Shown here in pieces: positions 1 to 9,084 of a stretch of DNA of 64,000 nt. Numbering within the stretch: position 1 is the stretch's first letter; each line of letters starts with the position of its first letter. This DNA comes from Metabacillus lacus (GTDB lineage: Bacteria; Bacillota; Bacilli; Bacillales; Bacillaceae), in the NCBI RefSeq assembly GCF_009674805.1, contig NZ_WKKI01000008.1, positions 43,347 through 107,346 of the forward strand, in the 5' to 3' direction. Made by a program: the position numbers and the translations under genes. The notes beneath the pieces were generated by a model. The model had not been told where the DNA came from, did not search any database, and saw nothing but the letters and a program-made list of their open reading frames with translations.

Positions 1-982
1 TGGCGACACTGGGCCTACCGGGCCTACTGGACCTACAGGTTTCACTGGACCTACTGGCGACACAGGACCAACCGGCGTGACCGGACCTACTGGCCCCGGC
101 ATCTTTGAGTGGGGACAAGAGACCATATTTTGGGCAGATTCTAAGGCACCTGGACCTGGCACAGGGACACCAGAGGATCCATTTAATTCACTGCAGGCTG
201 CCATAACTGCTGCAACTTCGAGCTCATATGCCGTACAGTTTGGAATGAGAGCACGACTGATTATCCTGATTGCGGCTGACTCCGCCTTTGATGAGGACAT
301 TGTGATTCCTCCAGCAAGACACGTTCAGCTGCTAGGTCTAGGACCATGGGAACTGGGTAATTCGCAGGGAGTTAATTTTTCTTCCACCGTTCCGAGAAAT
401 GTGACGATTCAGACCAACCCTGCTTTGGAGGACTCTTACACTTCACAAGGGCCTCAGTTTGTAGCAAGGCCCGTAACCGTTATAGGGACATTTGACAATG
501 GTACTTCCGTAAGCACCCATACGAATTATACAAATGGTGCCATCATCAGTGGAAATATCTCGTTTGAAAATGTAGCTGTGGGAGATCCATTTACAACAAT
601 TGAATTTCAGCTGCATAATGCTAATGTAGTGGGAAGCATCTTACAGGCAGGCCACCAAGGGCAGTTAAATACGTATATTTATAACTCGCGAATCAATAGT
701 GCCACTCACACTGGATTAAGAATTCAGCGCATGATTGACAGCCGATCTGATGGCACTATAACAGGAGCAGTTTACAGCGAAATTTCAAACTCTTTTATTA
801 ATGGAAGCGTAAATCTCAATGCAACTTTCGATGTACCGCCAAGAGGCATTTTCAGTACTCAGTTCGGTGCAATTCAATGGAACGGCAGCCTGGTGCTTGA
901 CACATCTTCCAATTATTATTTTGTGACTAATGGAGCAACCCTCGTTACTGGAACGAAAACAATTTTATTCAGTATTGCTTAA
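1..982 (+). CDS. Collagen-like exosporium/spore surface protein, 5' truncated
   Basis: The frame is open from base 2 at the window edge and reads Gly-X-Y triplets, mostly GPT and GDT, until about base 103. The gene therefore starts upstream and only the end of the collagen-like stalk is present. About 290 residues follow (starting GIFEWGQET), rich in N, T, S, I and V with short alternating hydrophobic stretches. This resembles the globular C-terminal head of BclA-like or other spore-surface collagen proteins, possibly a beta-rich trimerising domain. In spore formers such proteins form hair-like filaments. A hairpin terminator follows at 1067. The GTG at 77 lies inside the collagen repeat and is not a credible start. 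Family assignment is good; the exact role is inferred. Confidence 0.8.
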   Translation, partial: GDTGPTGPTGPTGFTGPTGDTGPTGVTGPTGPGIFEWGQETIFWADSKAPGPGTGTPEDPFNSLQAAITAATSSSYAVQFGMRARLIILIAADSAFDEDIVIPPARHVQLLGLGPWELGNSQGVNFSSTVPRNVTIQTNPALEDSYTSQGPQFVARPVTVIGTFDNGTSVSTHTNYTNGAIISGNISFENVAVGDPFTTIEFQLHNANVVGSILQAGHQGQLNTYIYNSRINSATHTGLRIQRMIDSRSDGTITGAVYSEISNSFINGSVNLNATFDVPPRGIFSTQFGAIQWNGSLVLDTSSNYYFVTNGATLVTGTKTILFSIA

Positions 983-1066
983 AAAAAAAGAGTTAGCAAA
1001 AGTAATAAGCTAGGATGCTTAACTTGTGCACATGCTATATAAAATCCCTTTCACCCGCAAATATAA

Positions 1067-1104
1067 AACAGCTTGGGACATTGTATACCTAAGCTGTTTT
1101 TTTA
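1067..1104 (+). terminator. Rho-independent terminator of the collagen-like gene
   Basis: AACAGCTTgGG and its complement CCtAAGCTGTT form a stem followed by a run of seven T. It lies 85 bases after the stop of the collagen-like gene. Confidence 0.8.
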
Positions 1105-1118
1105 TCATCTCATTACTT

Positions 1119-1268
1119 TTATATCTCCTTATCTCCGCCATTCAATGACATCTCTTCCAACAGCTGTATGATTCTATCATTCTGTTCTATCATTCTCTTG
1201 TTTTGAGTATTAAATTTTGAAAAGTCAAAAGAAAAAATTAATAAAAAGATTACTAAAATAAAACTCAT
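1119..1268 (-). CDS. Small membrane protein with coiled tail (DUF4083-like)
   Basis: A 49-residue reading frame starts at ATG 1268 with GGGAG eight to nine bases upstream. Residues 2-14 form a hydrophobic segment (SFILVIFLLIFSF). The rest is a charged amphipathic helix containing NKRMIEQNDRIIQLLEE, as in the small Bacillus DUF4083-type membrane proteins. It begins five bases after the stop of the HAD gene on the same strand, so it is probably the second gene of that transcript. Function unknown. It is too short for common ORF cut-offs. The family name is from memory of the pattern; the coding call rests on the ribosome binding site, position and composition. Confidence 0.55.
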   Translation of the reverse strand: MSFILVIFLLIFSFDFSKFNTQNKRMIEQNDRIIQLLEEMSLNGGDKEI

Positions 1269-1272
1269 TTCT

Positions 1273-1935
1273 TCATTGCTCCCTTCTATTCAAATAGTCT
1301 AAGATCTCATACAGTTCTTCCACTACGATTTGTGCTTTGCATTCTCCCCAAAAAGCGTCTCTCTTCCAGACACCTGTCATTCCGGCTGATTCGGCAGCTC
1401 TTACATCATTAACTGGATGGTCTCCCACGAATAAGCACTGATGTGGTTCTACTTCAAGATACGTAGCCGCTAAGTGAAAGATTTCCTGATTCGGCTTTCT
1501 CATGCCGACCGTTTCTGAAACCAGAATACTATCAAAAAAGCCTTCTATTCCCAAAGCCTTTATATTGGCCAATTGAAACCCGCTTTTCCCGTTTGTGATT
1601 ACCCCGAGCTTCATTCCCATTTGCCTCAGCTTTTGAAGAGTTTCAAATAGCCTTGGAAAAGCTATGCAGAATCTTGGAAAGTTTTCTAGATAATCCTGTA
1701 GAAGCTCTTCAGCAGAAAGCCCCTGTATATTCCATTCCTCAATCAGCTTTTGATAGACTATATCCTTCCAGACATAACCCCTGTCATCAAGGATGGTGAA
1801 TGTATCTAAAAACATCTTTTCGGGAATATGTTTGAACTCTGTAATCCTGCTGTGCTGATTTTTTAAAAAAGCCTGCAGAGTAGTATGCCGGTCAAGCATG
1901 GTCCCATCAAGATCAAACAATACAGCTTTTATCAA
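1273..1935 (-). CDS. HAD-superfamily hydrolase (phosphatase)
   Basis: A haloacid dehalogenase-like phosphatase of about 220 residues. Motif I is DLDGT near the N-terminus (nucleophile and acid/base Asp), motif II is the TNGKSG region, motif III is the Lys in RKPN, and motif IV is FVGDHPVNDV, where the acidic residues bind Mg2+. The insert between motif I and II is an alpha-helical cap (subfamily I), as in phosphoglycolate phosphatase or YjjG-like enzymes. TTG at 1935 has a strong AGGGGGG seven bases upstream and gives LIKAVLFDLDGT as start; an ATG at 1962 would add nine residues without a good ribosome site. Substrate cannot be read from sequence. A small membrane protein follows at once. Confidence 0.85.
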   Translation of the reverse strand: MIKAVLFDLDGTMLDRHTTLQAFLKNQHSRITEFKHIPEKMFLDTFTILDDRGYVWKDIVYQKLIEEWNIQGLSAEELLQDYLENFPRFCIAFPRLFETLQKLRQMGMKLGVITNGKSGFQLANIKALGIEGFFDSILVSETVGMRKPNQEIFHLAATYLEVEPHQCLFVGDHPVNDVRAAESAGMTGVWKRDAFWGECKAQIVVEELYEILDYLNRREQ

Positions 1936-1995
1936 AGAAGTTCCCCCCTTTTCCTTATTCAAAGTGTACCATTTTTATCCATCGAAATTGCTTAA

Positions 1996-2020
1996 TAAAA
2001 AAAAGGCCGGAGCGGCCTCT
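1996..2020 (-). terminator. Terminator of the cyd operon
   Basis: On the minus strand AGGCCG and CGGCCT form a GC-rich stem followed by eight T, directly after the stop of the small CydS-like gene. Confidence 0.85.
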
Positions 2021-2022
2021 TT

Positions 2023-2133
2023 CTATCCCTTGTATTTTTCATCTCCCTTAGCTCCCCACCAAAACAGCAGGACAACTGCAAGGATGACTACAACAAATGG
2101 CGCAACCATGATCAGCCAGAAGTTTATGTCCAT
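2023..2133 (-). CDS. cydS: CydS-like small subunit of cytochrome bd oxidase
   Basis: A 36-residue frame begins at ATG 2133, 12 bases after the cydB stop, with GGAGG-like AGGGAGG upstream. It encodes a single transmembrane helix (roughly residues 5-27, LIMVAPFVVVILAVVLLFWW) with a short charged tail. Known bd oxidases carry such a one-helix subunit (CydX in Proteobacteria, CydS of about 33 residues in Geobacillus), which packs against CydA and stabilises the hemes. Length, topology, position as third gene and the following terminator all fit. The role is by analogy. Confidence 0.8.
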   Translation of the reverse strand: MDINFWLIMVAPFVVVILAVVLLFWWGAKGDEKYKG

Positions 2134-2145
2134 TGAATTCCCTCC

Positions 2146-3156
2146 TTATTTTCCCTGTACATATTTATTGTTGAATAAAAACAGCCTCATCAGCAGATAC
2201 AGTGATGGAATCAGCATCAACAGCCCTCCTATAAAGGCTGTTACCAATGCTGTTGCCATCGCAGGATTGGTAAAACTGCTGTAGATTGTCAGGTATGGAT
2301 ACAGTATGTAGGGAAGGTGGGTTGCACCATATCCAAAAAACGCCGCTGCAAACTGCAGCATGACCAGAATAAAAGCAGTTCCGAGGTTTTTTCTTTTCCA
2401 TAAAAGATAAACTGCTCCGCAGAAGAACAGAAATGACAGGATAAAGATCCAGGCCATGCTTAGCATGTTTTGAAAATGCACAGGGTTATGCCTGCTCAGC
2501 GCAAAGAATACGAGAAAGCTTGCCAGAATTGTCGGCAGGCTCCACGTAAGGGCATACTTTCTGACAAGCTCAAATGCAGGTTCATCTTTTGCAGATTTTG
2601 CATAGTAAGACAAAAAGAAAGAAGAAATGTACAGAACGCTCACAATCGCCAGCACAACAACCGACCACGAGTACGGACTCGTCAACAAAGCATTGTAATC
2701 AATCAGCACCTGTTCATTTTCAACTGTGATAAAACCTCCTTCTGAGAGGGTTAGCACGACTGACAGTGACGCAGGTATAAACAGGCCTGTCATGCCATAG
2801 AGAAATTGAAAAAAAGTTGTCTGCTTTGCTCCATAATGATGGAACGCGTAATACGCTCCGCGGATTGCAAGCAATATGGTTGCAATGCTTCCCGGTACCA
2901 GCAGGGCTGTCCCATAATAGAATGCAGTGTCCGGAAAAAAGCCCACAATCCCTATAAAGAAGAATACCAGGAAAACATTGGTGACCTCCCAGACGGGCGA
3001 CAAATACCGGTCAATGACCTTGCTGATGACATGATCCTTTTTGGTCAATTTTGCGTAAAAATTATAGAAGCCTGCTCCGAAATCAATTGAGCCAACTATT
3101 ATATAGCCGTACAGAAAAATCCAAAGGACTGTAATTCCCACTAATTCATAGCTCAT
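2146..3156 (-). CDS. cydB: Cytochrome bd oxidase subunit II
   Basis: A 336-residue integral membrane protein with eight or nine hydrophobic helices. The N-terminus MSYELVGITVLWIFLYGYIIVGSIDFGAGFY-like pattern, with the conserved DFGAG, is typical of CydB. With CydA it forms the quinol-oxidising, oxygen-reducing terminal oxidase in the cytoplasmic membrane, used at low oxygen. It begins 10 bases downstream of cydA on the same strand, so the two are co-transcribed, with cydS after it. The cydCD ABC exporter genes that follow cydAB in B. subtilis are not present here. Confidence 0.93.
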   Translation of the reverse strand: MSYELVGITVLWIFLYGYIIVGSIDFGAGFYNFYAKLTKKDHVISKVIDRYLSPVWEVTNVFLVFFFIGIVGFFPDTAFYYGTALLVPGSIATILLAIRGAYYAFHHYGAKQTTFFQFLYGMTGLFIPASLSVVLTLSEGGFITVENEQVLIDYNALLTSPYSWSVVVLAIVSVLYISSFFLSYYAKSAKDEPAFELVRKYALTWSLPTILASFLVFFALSRHNPVHFQNMLSMAWIFILSFLFFCGAVYLLWKRKNLGTAFILVMLQFAAAFFGYGATHLPYILYPYLTIYSSFTNPAMATALVTAFIGGLLMLIPSLYLLMRLFLFNNKYVQGK

Positions 3157-3166
3157 CTCATCCCTC

Positions 3167-4498
3167 CTATTCTATTCCCCGGTCGCGCAGTTCTCTTTCA
3201 ACAGGATTGGATTTGAACATTTTTCTGATAACGATTACACTCGTCACGGTAAGGAGAATGTATAATGCAGCAAATACCCACAGCATGGTATCTACATGAG
3301 CTGCTGTTGTTGCACCTTCTTCCGTTCTCATCAATCCTCTCAAAATCCATGGCTGCCTGCCTCTCTCTGCCATCATCCAGCCCATTTCTATAGCAAGAAA
3401 TGCCAATGGACCTCCTGCAGCAATGGACCAAAGAAAAGGCTTATTCAATTGATTCAGTTTTCTCGATTTAGACAGTACAACATATAAAATGGATATCAGT
3501 GTCAGAAAAATTCCAATTGCAATCATTGTGTCAAAATAATAGTGAATAATCAGCGGAGGCTGTTCATCAACCGGAAACTGATCCAGTCCGATCACTTCCG
3601 CTTTCGGATCGCTGTGGGCGAGGATGCTGAGTGCATATGGAACTTCAATTCCGTACTTCACCTCATTGTCTTCCGTTAAATACCCTCCCATGATCAGCGG
3701 CGCTTCAGTAGAGGTTTCAAAATGCCATTCTGCGGCTGCCAGTTTTTCAGGCTGATATTCTGCAAGAAACTTTCCGGAAAGATCTCCGATAATCACAGTA
3801 GATACAGCGAAAATAGCTGCAGCTGTCATTGTAAGGTGCAGGGCTTTTTTATAGTAAATATGTGTTTTTCCTCTCAAGATCTGAACCGCTGTAATAGATG
3901 CCAGCGCAAAAGCTGACGTTAAGTATGCGGAAGAAAGAACATGGCTTACCTTGGTTGGTGTGGCAGGATTAAACATAGCCTGAAGCGGATGCACATCTGT
4001 CATCACACCGTCGACAATTGTAAAGCCAATCGGTGTATTCATAAACGCGTTGACAGTTGTAATGAAAAAGCCTGAAGCTGAAGCTCCCAATGCCACTGGA
4101 ATCAGGAGGAGAAAGTGGTACATGGGATTTTTGAACCTGTCCCATGTGTATAAATAGATTCCCAGAAAGATTGCTTCAAAGAAAAAAGCAAAGGTTTCCA
4201 TAAATAGCGGCAGTCCGATAGCATGCCCTGCCACCTGCATGAATGACGGCCATAGAAGATTGAGCTGCAGCCCTATCGTCGTGCCTGTCACAACACCGAC
4301 TGCAACTGTAATGACAAAGCCTCTTGCCCATCTGCGGGCCATCAGCCGGTAATGTTCATCCTTCCTCTTGATGCTCATCCACTCTGCAAGAGCAATCATG
4401 ATGGGGAAGCCGACTCCAATTGTTGCATAAAGGATATGTACTGCCAGCGTTAAGCCAGTTAAGATTCTGCTGTATAGAACCGGATCATATTCCAGCAC
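3167..4498 (-). CDS. cydA: Cytochrome bd oxidase subunit I
   Basis: A 443-residue CydA with about nine transmembrane helices. The N-terminal helix carries the conserved His (LAVHILYA) that ligates heme b595, and the GRQPW motif near residue 374 is diagnostic. The region between helices VI and VII is short, so this is the short Q-loop type usual in Firmicutes. The start is GTG 4498, preceded by AGGAGG eight bases away. It oxidises menaquinol and reduces oxygen to water without proton pumping. First gene of cydA-cydB-cydS. No Rex-type TTGTGA-N6-TCACAA site is visible directly upstream, unlike the DoxX gene at 27.3 kb. Confidence 0.95.
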   Translation of the reverse strand: MLEYDPVLYSRILTGLTLAVHILYATIGVGFPIMIALAEWMSIKRKDEHYRLMARRWARGFVITVAVGVVTGTTIGLQLNLLWPSFMQVAGHAIGLPLFMETFAFFFEAIFLGIYLYTWDRFKNPMYHFLLLIPVALGASASGFFITTVNAFMNTPIGFTIVDGVMTDVHPLQAMFNPATPTKVSHVLSSAYLTSAFALASITAVQILRGKTHIYYKKALHLTMTAAAIFAVSTVIIGDLSGKFLAEYQPEKLAAAEWHFETSTEAPLIMGGYLTEDNEVKYGIEVPYALSILAHSDPKAEVIGLDQFPVDEQPPLIIHYYFDTMIAIGIFLTLISILYVVLSKSRKLNQLNKPFLWSIAAGGPLAFLAIEMGWMMAERGRQPWILRGLMRTEEGATTAAHVDTMLWVFAALYILLTVTSVIVIRKMFKSNPVERELRDRGIE

Positions 4499-4528
4499 AG
4501 AAGCCCCTCCTATTATAGTATTAGTATT

Positions 4529-4615
4529 CTAAATAAAAAGGCCAATCCCATCAAAATAGAAAGTACGATACATAAAGTAATTAACCTCTGCTCATGAACT
4601 TCATATTTTTTCATA
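4529..4615 (-). CDS. Possible 28-residue membrane peptide upstream of cydA
   Basis: An ATG at 4615 has GGGAGGGGAA upstream and reads MKKYEVHEQRLITLCIVLFY and eight more residues before TAG. It lies just before cydA on the same strand. The strong ribosome site and hydrophobic middle argue for translation; the short length and lack of a recognised family argue against. It might act as a leader peptide of the cyd transcript. Confidence 0.35.
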
Positions 4616-4619
4616 CATT

Positions 4620-5485
4620 CCCCTCCCTCCTTCCGCCGGCTTTTAAGAGCAGCCAAATCAGTTACCAGGTTCTTTTTTTATGTACAAAACCAATTGCCTT
4701 GCTTACGGAAAACAGCAAAGCTACTTTAACAGTGATTTTTCGGCTCCATGAGGAAGAACAATAGCTATAAATCAAACAAGCAGGCAAAAAATCAACCAAC
4801 CTATCCATCCACCATCTACCCTTTACCCTAAATAAACTGTAAATACCTCATATTCCTTCAATTTCTTTACTTTTTTCGTCGTGCTGTATCGCATAATGTG
4901 GTTGTTTAACAATTAAAGGTTCTTTTTTAGGTTATTTGTTGTCCTTTTAGTACCCCTTACTTTCTATATACAATTGGGCGACCTAGTTGAAAGAGTTTCT
5001 CCTCATCCAGGACGATTTTTCAACATAAACATTGATAAACGGAAAATTTCCGGCTGCAAACAGAAAATAGTCATATGTAGGGAAAGTAAGAGTAGCTTTT
5101 ACGCTTATGGAGAAGAAAACTTAGAATTTTATATAATCAAAGGTTCATAGGCGGAATACCTCAGGTTATTGGTGGCTTTTTTCAAGCTACATGTGATTGA
5201 AGCGGAAATATTACGTCTATTTTCCACTTGTAAAATTCCTCAAGTTTCAGAGCTCTCTCCCCATTTTCACGATAGATAACTGCTATATTTGATAGCAATT
5301 GAGAGCAAATCCACCTTCGTTTACAGGACTATTAACGAAGAAAAACTTCCATTAAAAACCATCCTTTGCATTTACTGACTTCACTGCCGAAACATACCTT
5401 ACTATTAATATCCCAGAATACTGTTTAAGAAAAAAAGTACAGGGGTAGTTAACTTGTGTACAAAAAGTGAAAAGGAGATGAAAAT
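4620..5485. other. Gene-free 0.87 kb region with a diverged composite repeat
   Basis: No convincing ORF. From about 5030 to 5235 there is a degraded copy of the composite repeat seen elsewhere: ATAAACGGAAAATTTCCG at about 5033, then an aggCGGAAtacct piece near 5150 and a gCGGAAatattacgtctat piece near 5200. The rest is AT-rich and must hold the cydA promoter (minus strand) and that of the gene at 5486. Confidence 0.5.
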
Positions 5486-6742
5486 ATGAATGAAGTAAAC
5501 AACAGCTTGAACAATGTTTTCAACACTATCATTGAAGCAATTCCGCATATTCTAGCGGCTCTCTTGCTTCTCATCCTGGCCTTTATTGTTGCCAGCGTAG
5601 TCAGAGCAATTATCGTAAAAGGTTTAAAAAAGATTGGCGTTACACGCGGAATGGTCAGAGCTAAAATGACCCGTTCAGAAGAACAGGCTGAAAATACGTT
5701 AAAATCCATAGGAAACGTTCTTTACTTCCTGATTTTTATCCTGTTCCTTCCAAGTATATTGGATGCACTTCAAATGAATTCAGTTGCCCAGCCGATTACA
5801 AACATGGTGCAGCAGTTCCTTGCCTATCTTCCTAATATCTTCGCAGCAATTGTCATTCTGCTGATTGGATATTTCGTAGCAAGGCTTATCCGTGACCTGG
5901 TATTCAACCTTCTTCAGTCACTGAACATCGACCACTGGTTTGACAAACTGGGAACAAGCACTGCAGATGCTCGTCAGGAATCGAAAATGAACAAGACTAC
6001 TTTGGCTAAAGTTCTTTCTAATTTTGTCTTTTTCATTGTATTAATACCTATTATTACAGTCGCACTTGAATCATTAAACATTCAATCAATTTCGCAGCCG
6101 ATTATTTCCGTACTAAATACGGTTTTAAATATGATTCCGAACATTTTTGTGGCGATTATCCTGATCATTGTAGGATATTACCTTGCGAAATTTATCTCTG
6201 AGCTTCTTGTCAGCCTGCTTACTCGCACAGGCGTCACGTCTATTTATCAAAGTCTTGGGGCCAGCGATCCAACAAAGTCTAAATTTGACATCAGCAGAGC
6301 CATTGGAACAGTTGTCAAAGTACTGATCATTTTATTCTTCACTGTTGAAGCATTAAATGTTCTTCAGTTCCAGGTTCTCAATGAAATTGGAAATGCAGTA
6401 ATTGGTTATCTGCCAATGATTATTAGCGCCCTGATCATTCTTGGACTTGCGCTGATTGGCGGAAGAATGCTTGAAAATGTAATCAGAAACTACTCAAACA
6501 GCCCATTCTCAGCTGCGCTAGTTAAATATATTCTGATTACGTTCGCAGTATTCATGGCTCTAGATCAGCTAGGATTTGCCTCTACAATTGTAAACATTGG
6601 ATTCCTGCTGATTCTCGGCGCACTAGCAGTCGCTTTCGCCATCTCATTTGGTATTGGAGGGCGTGAATTCGCAAAAAGAAATCTTGAGAGATTTGAAAAC
6701 AAGATTCAAAGGGACCAAAATACACCAAATAATGGGCAGTAA
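5486..6742 (+). CDS. Membrane protein of four TM_helix repeats (mechanosensitive-channel-like)
   Basis: A 418-residue protein made of four related transmembrane units. Each has an amphipathic lead-in, a P-N/H-I-F/L-A-A-I turn and a long helix ending in G/A-R/K: about residues 12-50, 97-135, 190-230 and 270-310 (for example LPNIFAAIVILLIGYFVARL and IPNIFVAIILIIVGYYLAKF). This is the conserved TM_helix repeat (Pfam PF05552) of proteins annotated as mechanosensitive ion channel-like, such as cyanobacterial CmpX. The C-terminus has a further hydrophobic pair with a GGREFA stretch that resembles the pore-lining to beta-domain junction of MscS, but no full MscS beta domain follows. AAAGGAGATG precedes the ATG. 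Monocistronic with a terminator at 6766. Role in osmotic stress is inferred. Confidence 0.8.
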   Translation: MNEVNNSLNNVFNTIIEAIPHILAALLLLILAFIVASVVRAIIVKGLKKIGVTRGMVRAKMTRSEEQAENTLKSIGNVLYFLIFILFLPSILDALQMNSVAQPITNMVQQFLAYLPNIFAAIVILLIGYFVARLIRDLVFNLLQSLNIDHWFDKLGTSTADARQESKMNKTTLAKVLSNFVFFIVLIPIITVALESLNIQSISQPIISVLNTVLNMIPNIFVAIILIIVGYYLAKFISELLVSLLTRTGVTSIYQSLGASDPTKSKFDISRAIGTVVKVLIILFFTVEALNVLQFQVLNEIGNAVIGYLPMIISALIILGLALIGGRMLENVIRNYSNSPFSAALVKYILITFAVFMALDQLGFASTIVNIGFLLILGALAVAFAISFGIGGREFAKRNLERFENKIQRDQNTPNNGQ

Positions 6743-6765
6743 AGATTAGTCATTCTACAAAAAAA

Positions 6766-6797
6766 GCGCTTGACAGCAAATGTCAGGCGCTTTTTTT
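6766..6797 (+). terminator. Terminator of the TM_helix protein gene
   Basis: AGCGCTTGACA and TGTCAGGCGCT pair around a short loop and are followed by seven T. The stem lies 24 bases past the stop codon. Confidence 0.85.
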
Positions 6798-7056
6798 CTG
6801 TTCATCAGCTTTTCTTTAAGCCTAATGGCTCTCAATAAAATACTATAATTTAGAAATATATGTTAAAATTGGTATATTCTCCTCTTACTTCGTATCTTCA
6901 TCGCCTCTTTATCCTATCCAGGGAAATTAAAGTCGTCATCATATTCTCACATTTTCATGACCTTTTCCTCTTTTTTTCCCAAATAGTCCCTTATCTCTAT
7001 ATCATTCAACATACAGCCGCTATAAAATTACCTTATCAAATGAAAGAGGTGATCCT

Positions 7057-7779
7057 ATGAAAAAAGCAATTGCCTGGTCTATGGCGGCATGCATCATCGC
7101 CGGTTCCTATTCCCCTGCCCTGGCTGCAGACAAAAACAGCAAATATTACGCAACTGAGATTCTTGCCATGCAGCCTCAGCTGACAGAAGACTCCCTGTTT
7201 GAAGATGCAAAAAGTCTTGCCAAAGAGCAAAAAGTAAAAACTGCAGACATTCTTGAAAAAATGTACTTAGAGCTTTCCAATGATGCTAAAAAAGCTGCAG
7301 AAGAATCCAGCGGCTTTCAAGCACTAGGAAATGAAGGAGGCTCTATCATCATTGGCAGCAGCACAAAAGGACATATATACTATACGCCATCCGCAACTGC
7401 CTATCTTGATCATGGCCATGTGGGCATGTATTACACTTCGTCTACTATTGTAGAGTCAGTGCCGGGGGATGGGGTAAGAACCATTTCCGCCAGTTCACGG
7501 AAAGTAGATTCAAAAGCAGTTATAAAATCCGTAAAAACGACCACTGCCAACCGTGATGCAGCAGCAAACTGGGCACGCAGTGAAGTTGGTGAGTCGTACT
7601 CCTATAATTTTGCAACAAACCGTTCAACCAGCCATTATGGCGCAAAAAACTGTTCTAAACTTTTATGGTCTGCATATAAGCTGAAATCAGGGCTGGATCT
7701 TGATGTAGACGGCGGCCTTGGCGTTTATCCAAGAGATGTGCGTGATTCTAAAGATACCACTTTGGTCAAAACCTTTTAA
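7057..7779 (+). CDS. Secreted YiiX-like permuted NlpC/P60 cysteine hydrolase
   Basis: A 240-residue exported protein. Residues 1-23 are a signal peptide ending ALA. The C-terminal half has the permuted papain-like arrangement of YiiX/YebB-type NlpC/P60 enzymes: His first (HGHVGMY, H119/H121) and Cys later (NCSKLLW, C199). Residues 171-190 (NWARSEVGESYSYNF) form the conserved helix-loop found before the Cys. Such enzymes cleave amide or ester bonds in peptidoglycan or lipids outside the cell. AAAGAGGTG precedes the ATG. The next gene on the same strand (7870) encodes a surface protein. The pair is repeated at 28.5-30.5 kb, where this hydrolase is broken, so the two proteins probably work together. 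Substrate unknown. Confidence 0.8.
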   Translation: MKKAIAWSMAACIIAGSYSPALAADKNSKYYATEILAMQPQLTEDSLFEDAKSLAKEQKVKTADILEKMYLELSNDAKKAAEESSGFQALGNEGGSIIIGSSTKGHIYYTPSATAYLDHGHVGMYYTSSTIVESVPGDGVRTISASSRKVDSKAVIKSVKTTTANRDAAANWARSEVGESYSYNFATNRSTSHYGAKNCSKLLWSAYKLKSGLDLDVDGGLGVYPRDVRDSKDTTLVKTF

Positions 7780-7790
7780 ATGATGCCTAA

Positions 7791-7846
7791 GGAAAGTAAG
7801 CGAATATGTTTAAAAAGCGAATGCTATGTTCGCTTATTTTCCTTTT
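7791..7846 (+). terminator. Hairpin with T-run between hydrolase and partner gene
   Basis: GGAAAgTAAGCGAA pairs with TTCGCTTAtTTTCC and five T follow. It sits inside the two-gene unit, 12 bases after the hydrolase stop, so the partner gene is either attenuated or has its own promoter. Confidence 0.7.
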
Positions 7847-7869
7847 TCATTATATAGGAGGGATACACA

Positions 7870-9057
7870 TTGAAGAAAACAGCAATCGTTACTATACTGT
7901 CAGCAGGACTAGCAGCCGCAGGTTTCTTTTTCTATACTTCATTCGGCGGCAGCACAGCGGTCACTGCCAATAAAGAAGAATATCAGGATCCTGATTTTTT
8001 AAAGGACAAGCAAGCTGCCATCTATTTTTCGACTACTGCTGATCAGGATATTGACGGTTCCGGAAAAAGCTATGCTGCTTTTATAGATACATCCGGCAAT
8101 ACACTCAGCATCCAGAAGAAAGGGCTTGAGCTTGGCACGATTGCCCACTCTGATGACACTCTGCTGCTTGAGGATAAACAATCAGTTACTTTATTGGGTC
8201 AGCAATATCAGGAGTTTTCTGATAGTAAAGCACAATATACCGGTGAAAGATCAGGTTATCTCCCAAAGGAAAATCTTTTTTTCAGTCTTTATAATTCCGG
8301 ATTCAATTCAAATGGGGGCTACAATTCGGATGTAAGGTTGATTCGTCCTTCCGGATTAACAACAGGAACTATTCCCCACTATATTACTTCTTCAGGAATC
8401 GTCAACGAGGAAGTCATGATTGTGGCACATAATATAGATACCCCCACGGAGTTCTCGCTTAAAAAAGTAAACTTTGAAAAAGAGATTTCACTGGAGGATA
8501 TTGCAGACTTCACAACAAGCAGCGAGCAGGTCCCTCAGTCACCTGTGCTTGGGGATGGCCGTTATTATTATGTCATCCTGTCAGATTATAAAAATGATCA
8601 TGATGAAGATGTTCTTCTTTACAGAATCAATCCGGAAACAAAAGAAACTGTGACATTTACTTTGGCACAATACCGCGGTATGGAAGATACCGGAAAAACG
8701 ATCGTATACAATAACCGAAGATCAGCATATTTACAAGATAATATTCTTTATTATGTAAATGGAATTGGCGACGTATTTGCTTACAACACAATAACAGAGA
8801 CCAGCGAAAAGGCTTTTTCCTTGCAGGATGTTGAGCAGTCGAGAAGGTCGTATAATGAACAGGCATATTTTACAGAAAACTATCTTCACATTTTTTATTA
8901 CAGCACTGCAAAAGATACATACTTTATTGACCAATATGATCTGAAATCGGGGGAGCGTGTGAAACAGCAGGAACTACCGGATATGAAAAATATGATGAAC
9001 AGTATGAATAAAGGCAGAAAGTCAGTGTACTCTTATGATTTCGTTGTTCTTGACTAA
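7870..9057 (+). CDS. Membrane-anchored extracellular protein, propeller-like, partner of the hydrolase
   Basis: A 395-residue protein starting at TTG 7870 with TAGGAGGGA upstream. Residues 5-25 are a single hydrophobic anchor; the rest is extracellular and shows repeated short strands with patterns such as YYYVILSD, ILYYVNGIGDVFAYN and LHIFYYSTAKDTYFIDQYDL, which suggest a beta-propeller. No named family is recognised. It is a clear paralogue of the protein at 28510-29670: both have DK(Q/K)A..FFSTT, LELG(T/S)(I/V)A..DD.(V/L)L.EDK and YT.GERSGY / HTGDQNGY blocks. Both copies stand next to a YiiX-like hydrolase gene, which points to a shared extracellular function, perhaps binding or controlling the hydrolase. 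That is inference. Confidence 0.7.
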   Translation: MKKTAIVTILSAGLAAAGFFFYTSFGGSTAVTANKEEYQDPDFLKDKQAAIYFSTTADQDIDGSGKSYAAFIDTSGNTLSIQKKGLELGTIAHSDDTLLLEDKQSVTLLGQQYQEFSDSKAQYTGERSGYLPKENLFFSLYNSGFNSNGGYNSDVRLIRPSGLTTGTIPHYITSSGIVNEEVMIVAHNIDTPTEFSLKKVNFEKEISLEDIADFTTSSEQVPQSPVLGDGRYYYVILSDYKNDHDEDVLLYRINPETKETVTFTLAQYRGMEDTGKTIVYNNRRSAYLQDNILYYVNGIGDVFAYNTITETSEKAFSLQDVEQSRRSYNEQAYFTENYLHIFYYSTAKDTYFIDQYDLKSGERVKQQELPDMKNMMNSMNKGRKSVYSYDFVVLD

Positions 9058-9084
9058 ACATGTATTCGACCTAAATGAATAGGA

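Noticed and set aside
4499..4960. Rex operator before cydA
   Set aside because: No TTGTGA-N6-TCACAA-like palindrome found in the upstream region.
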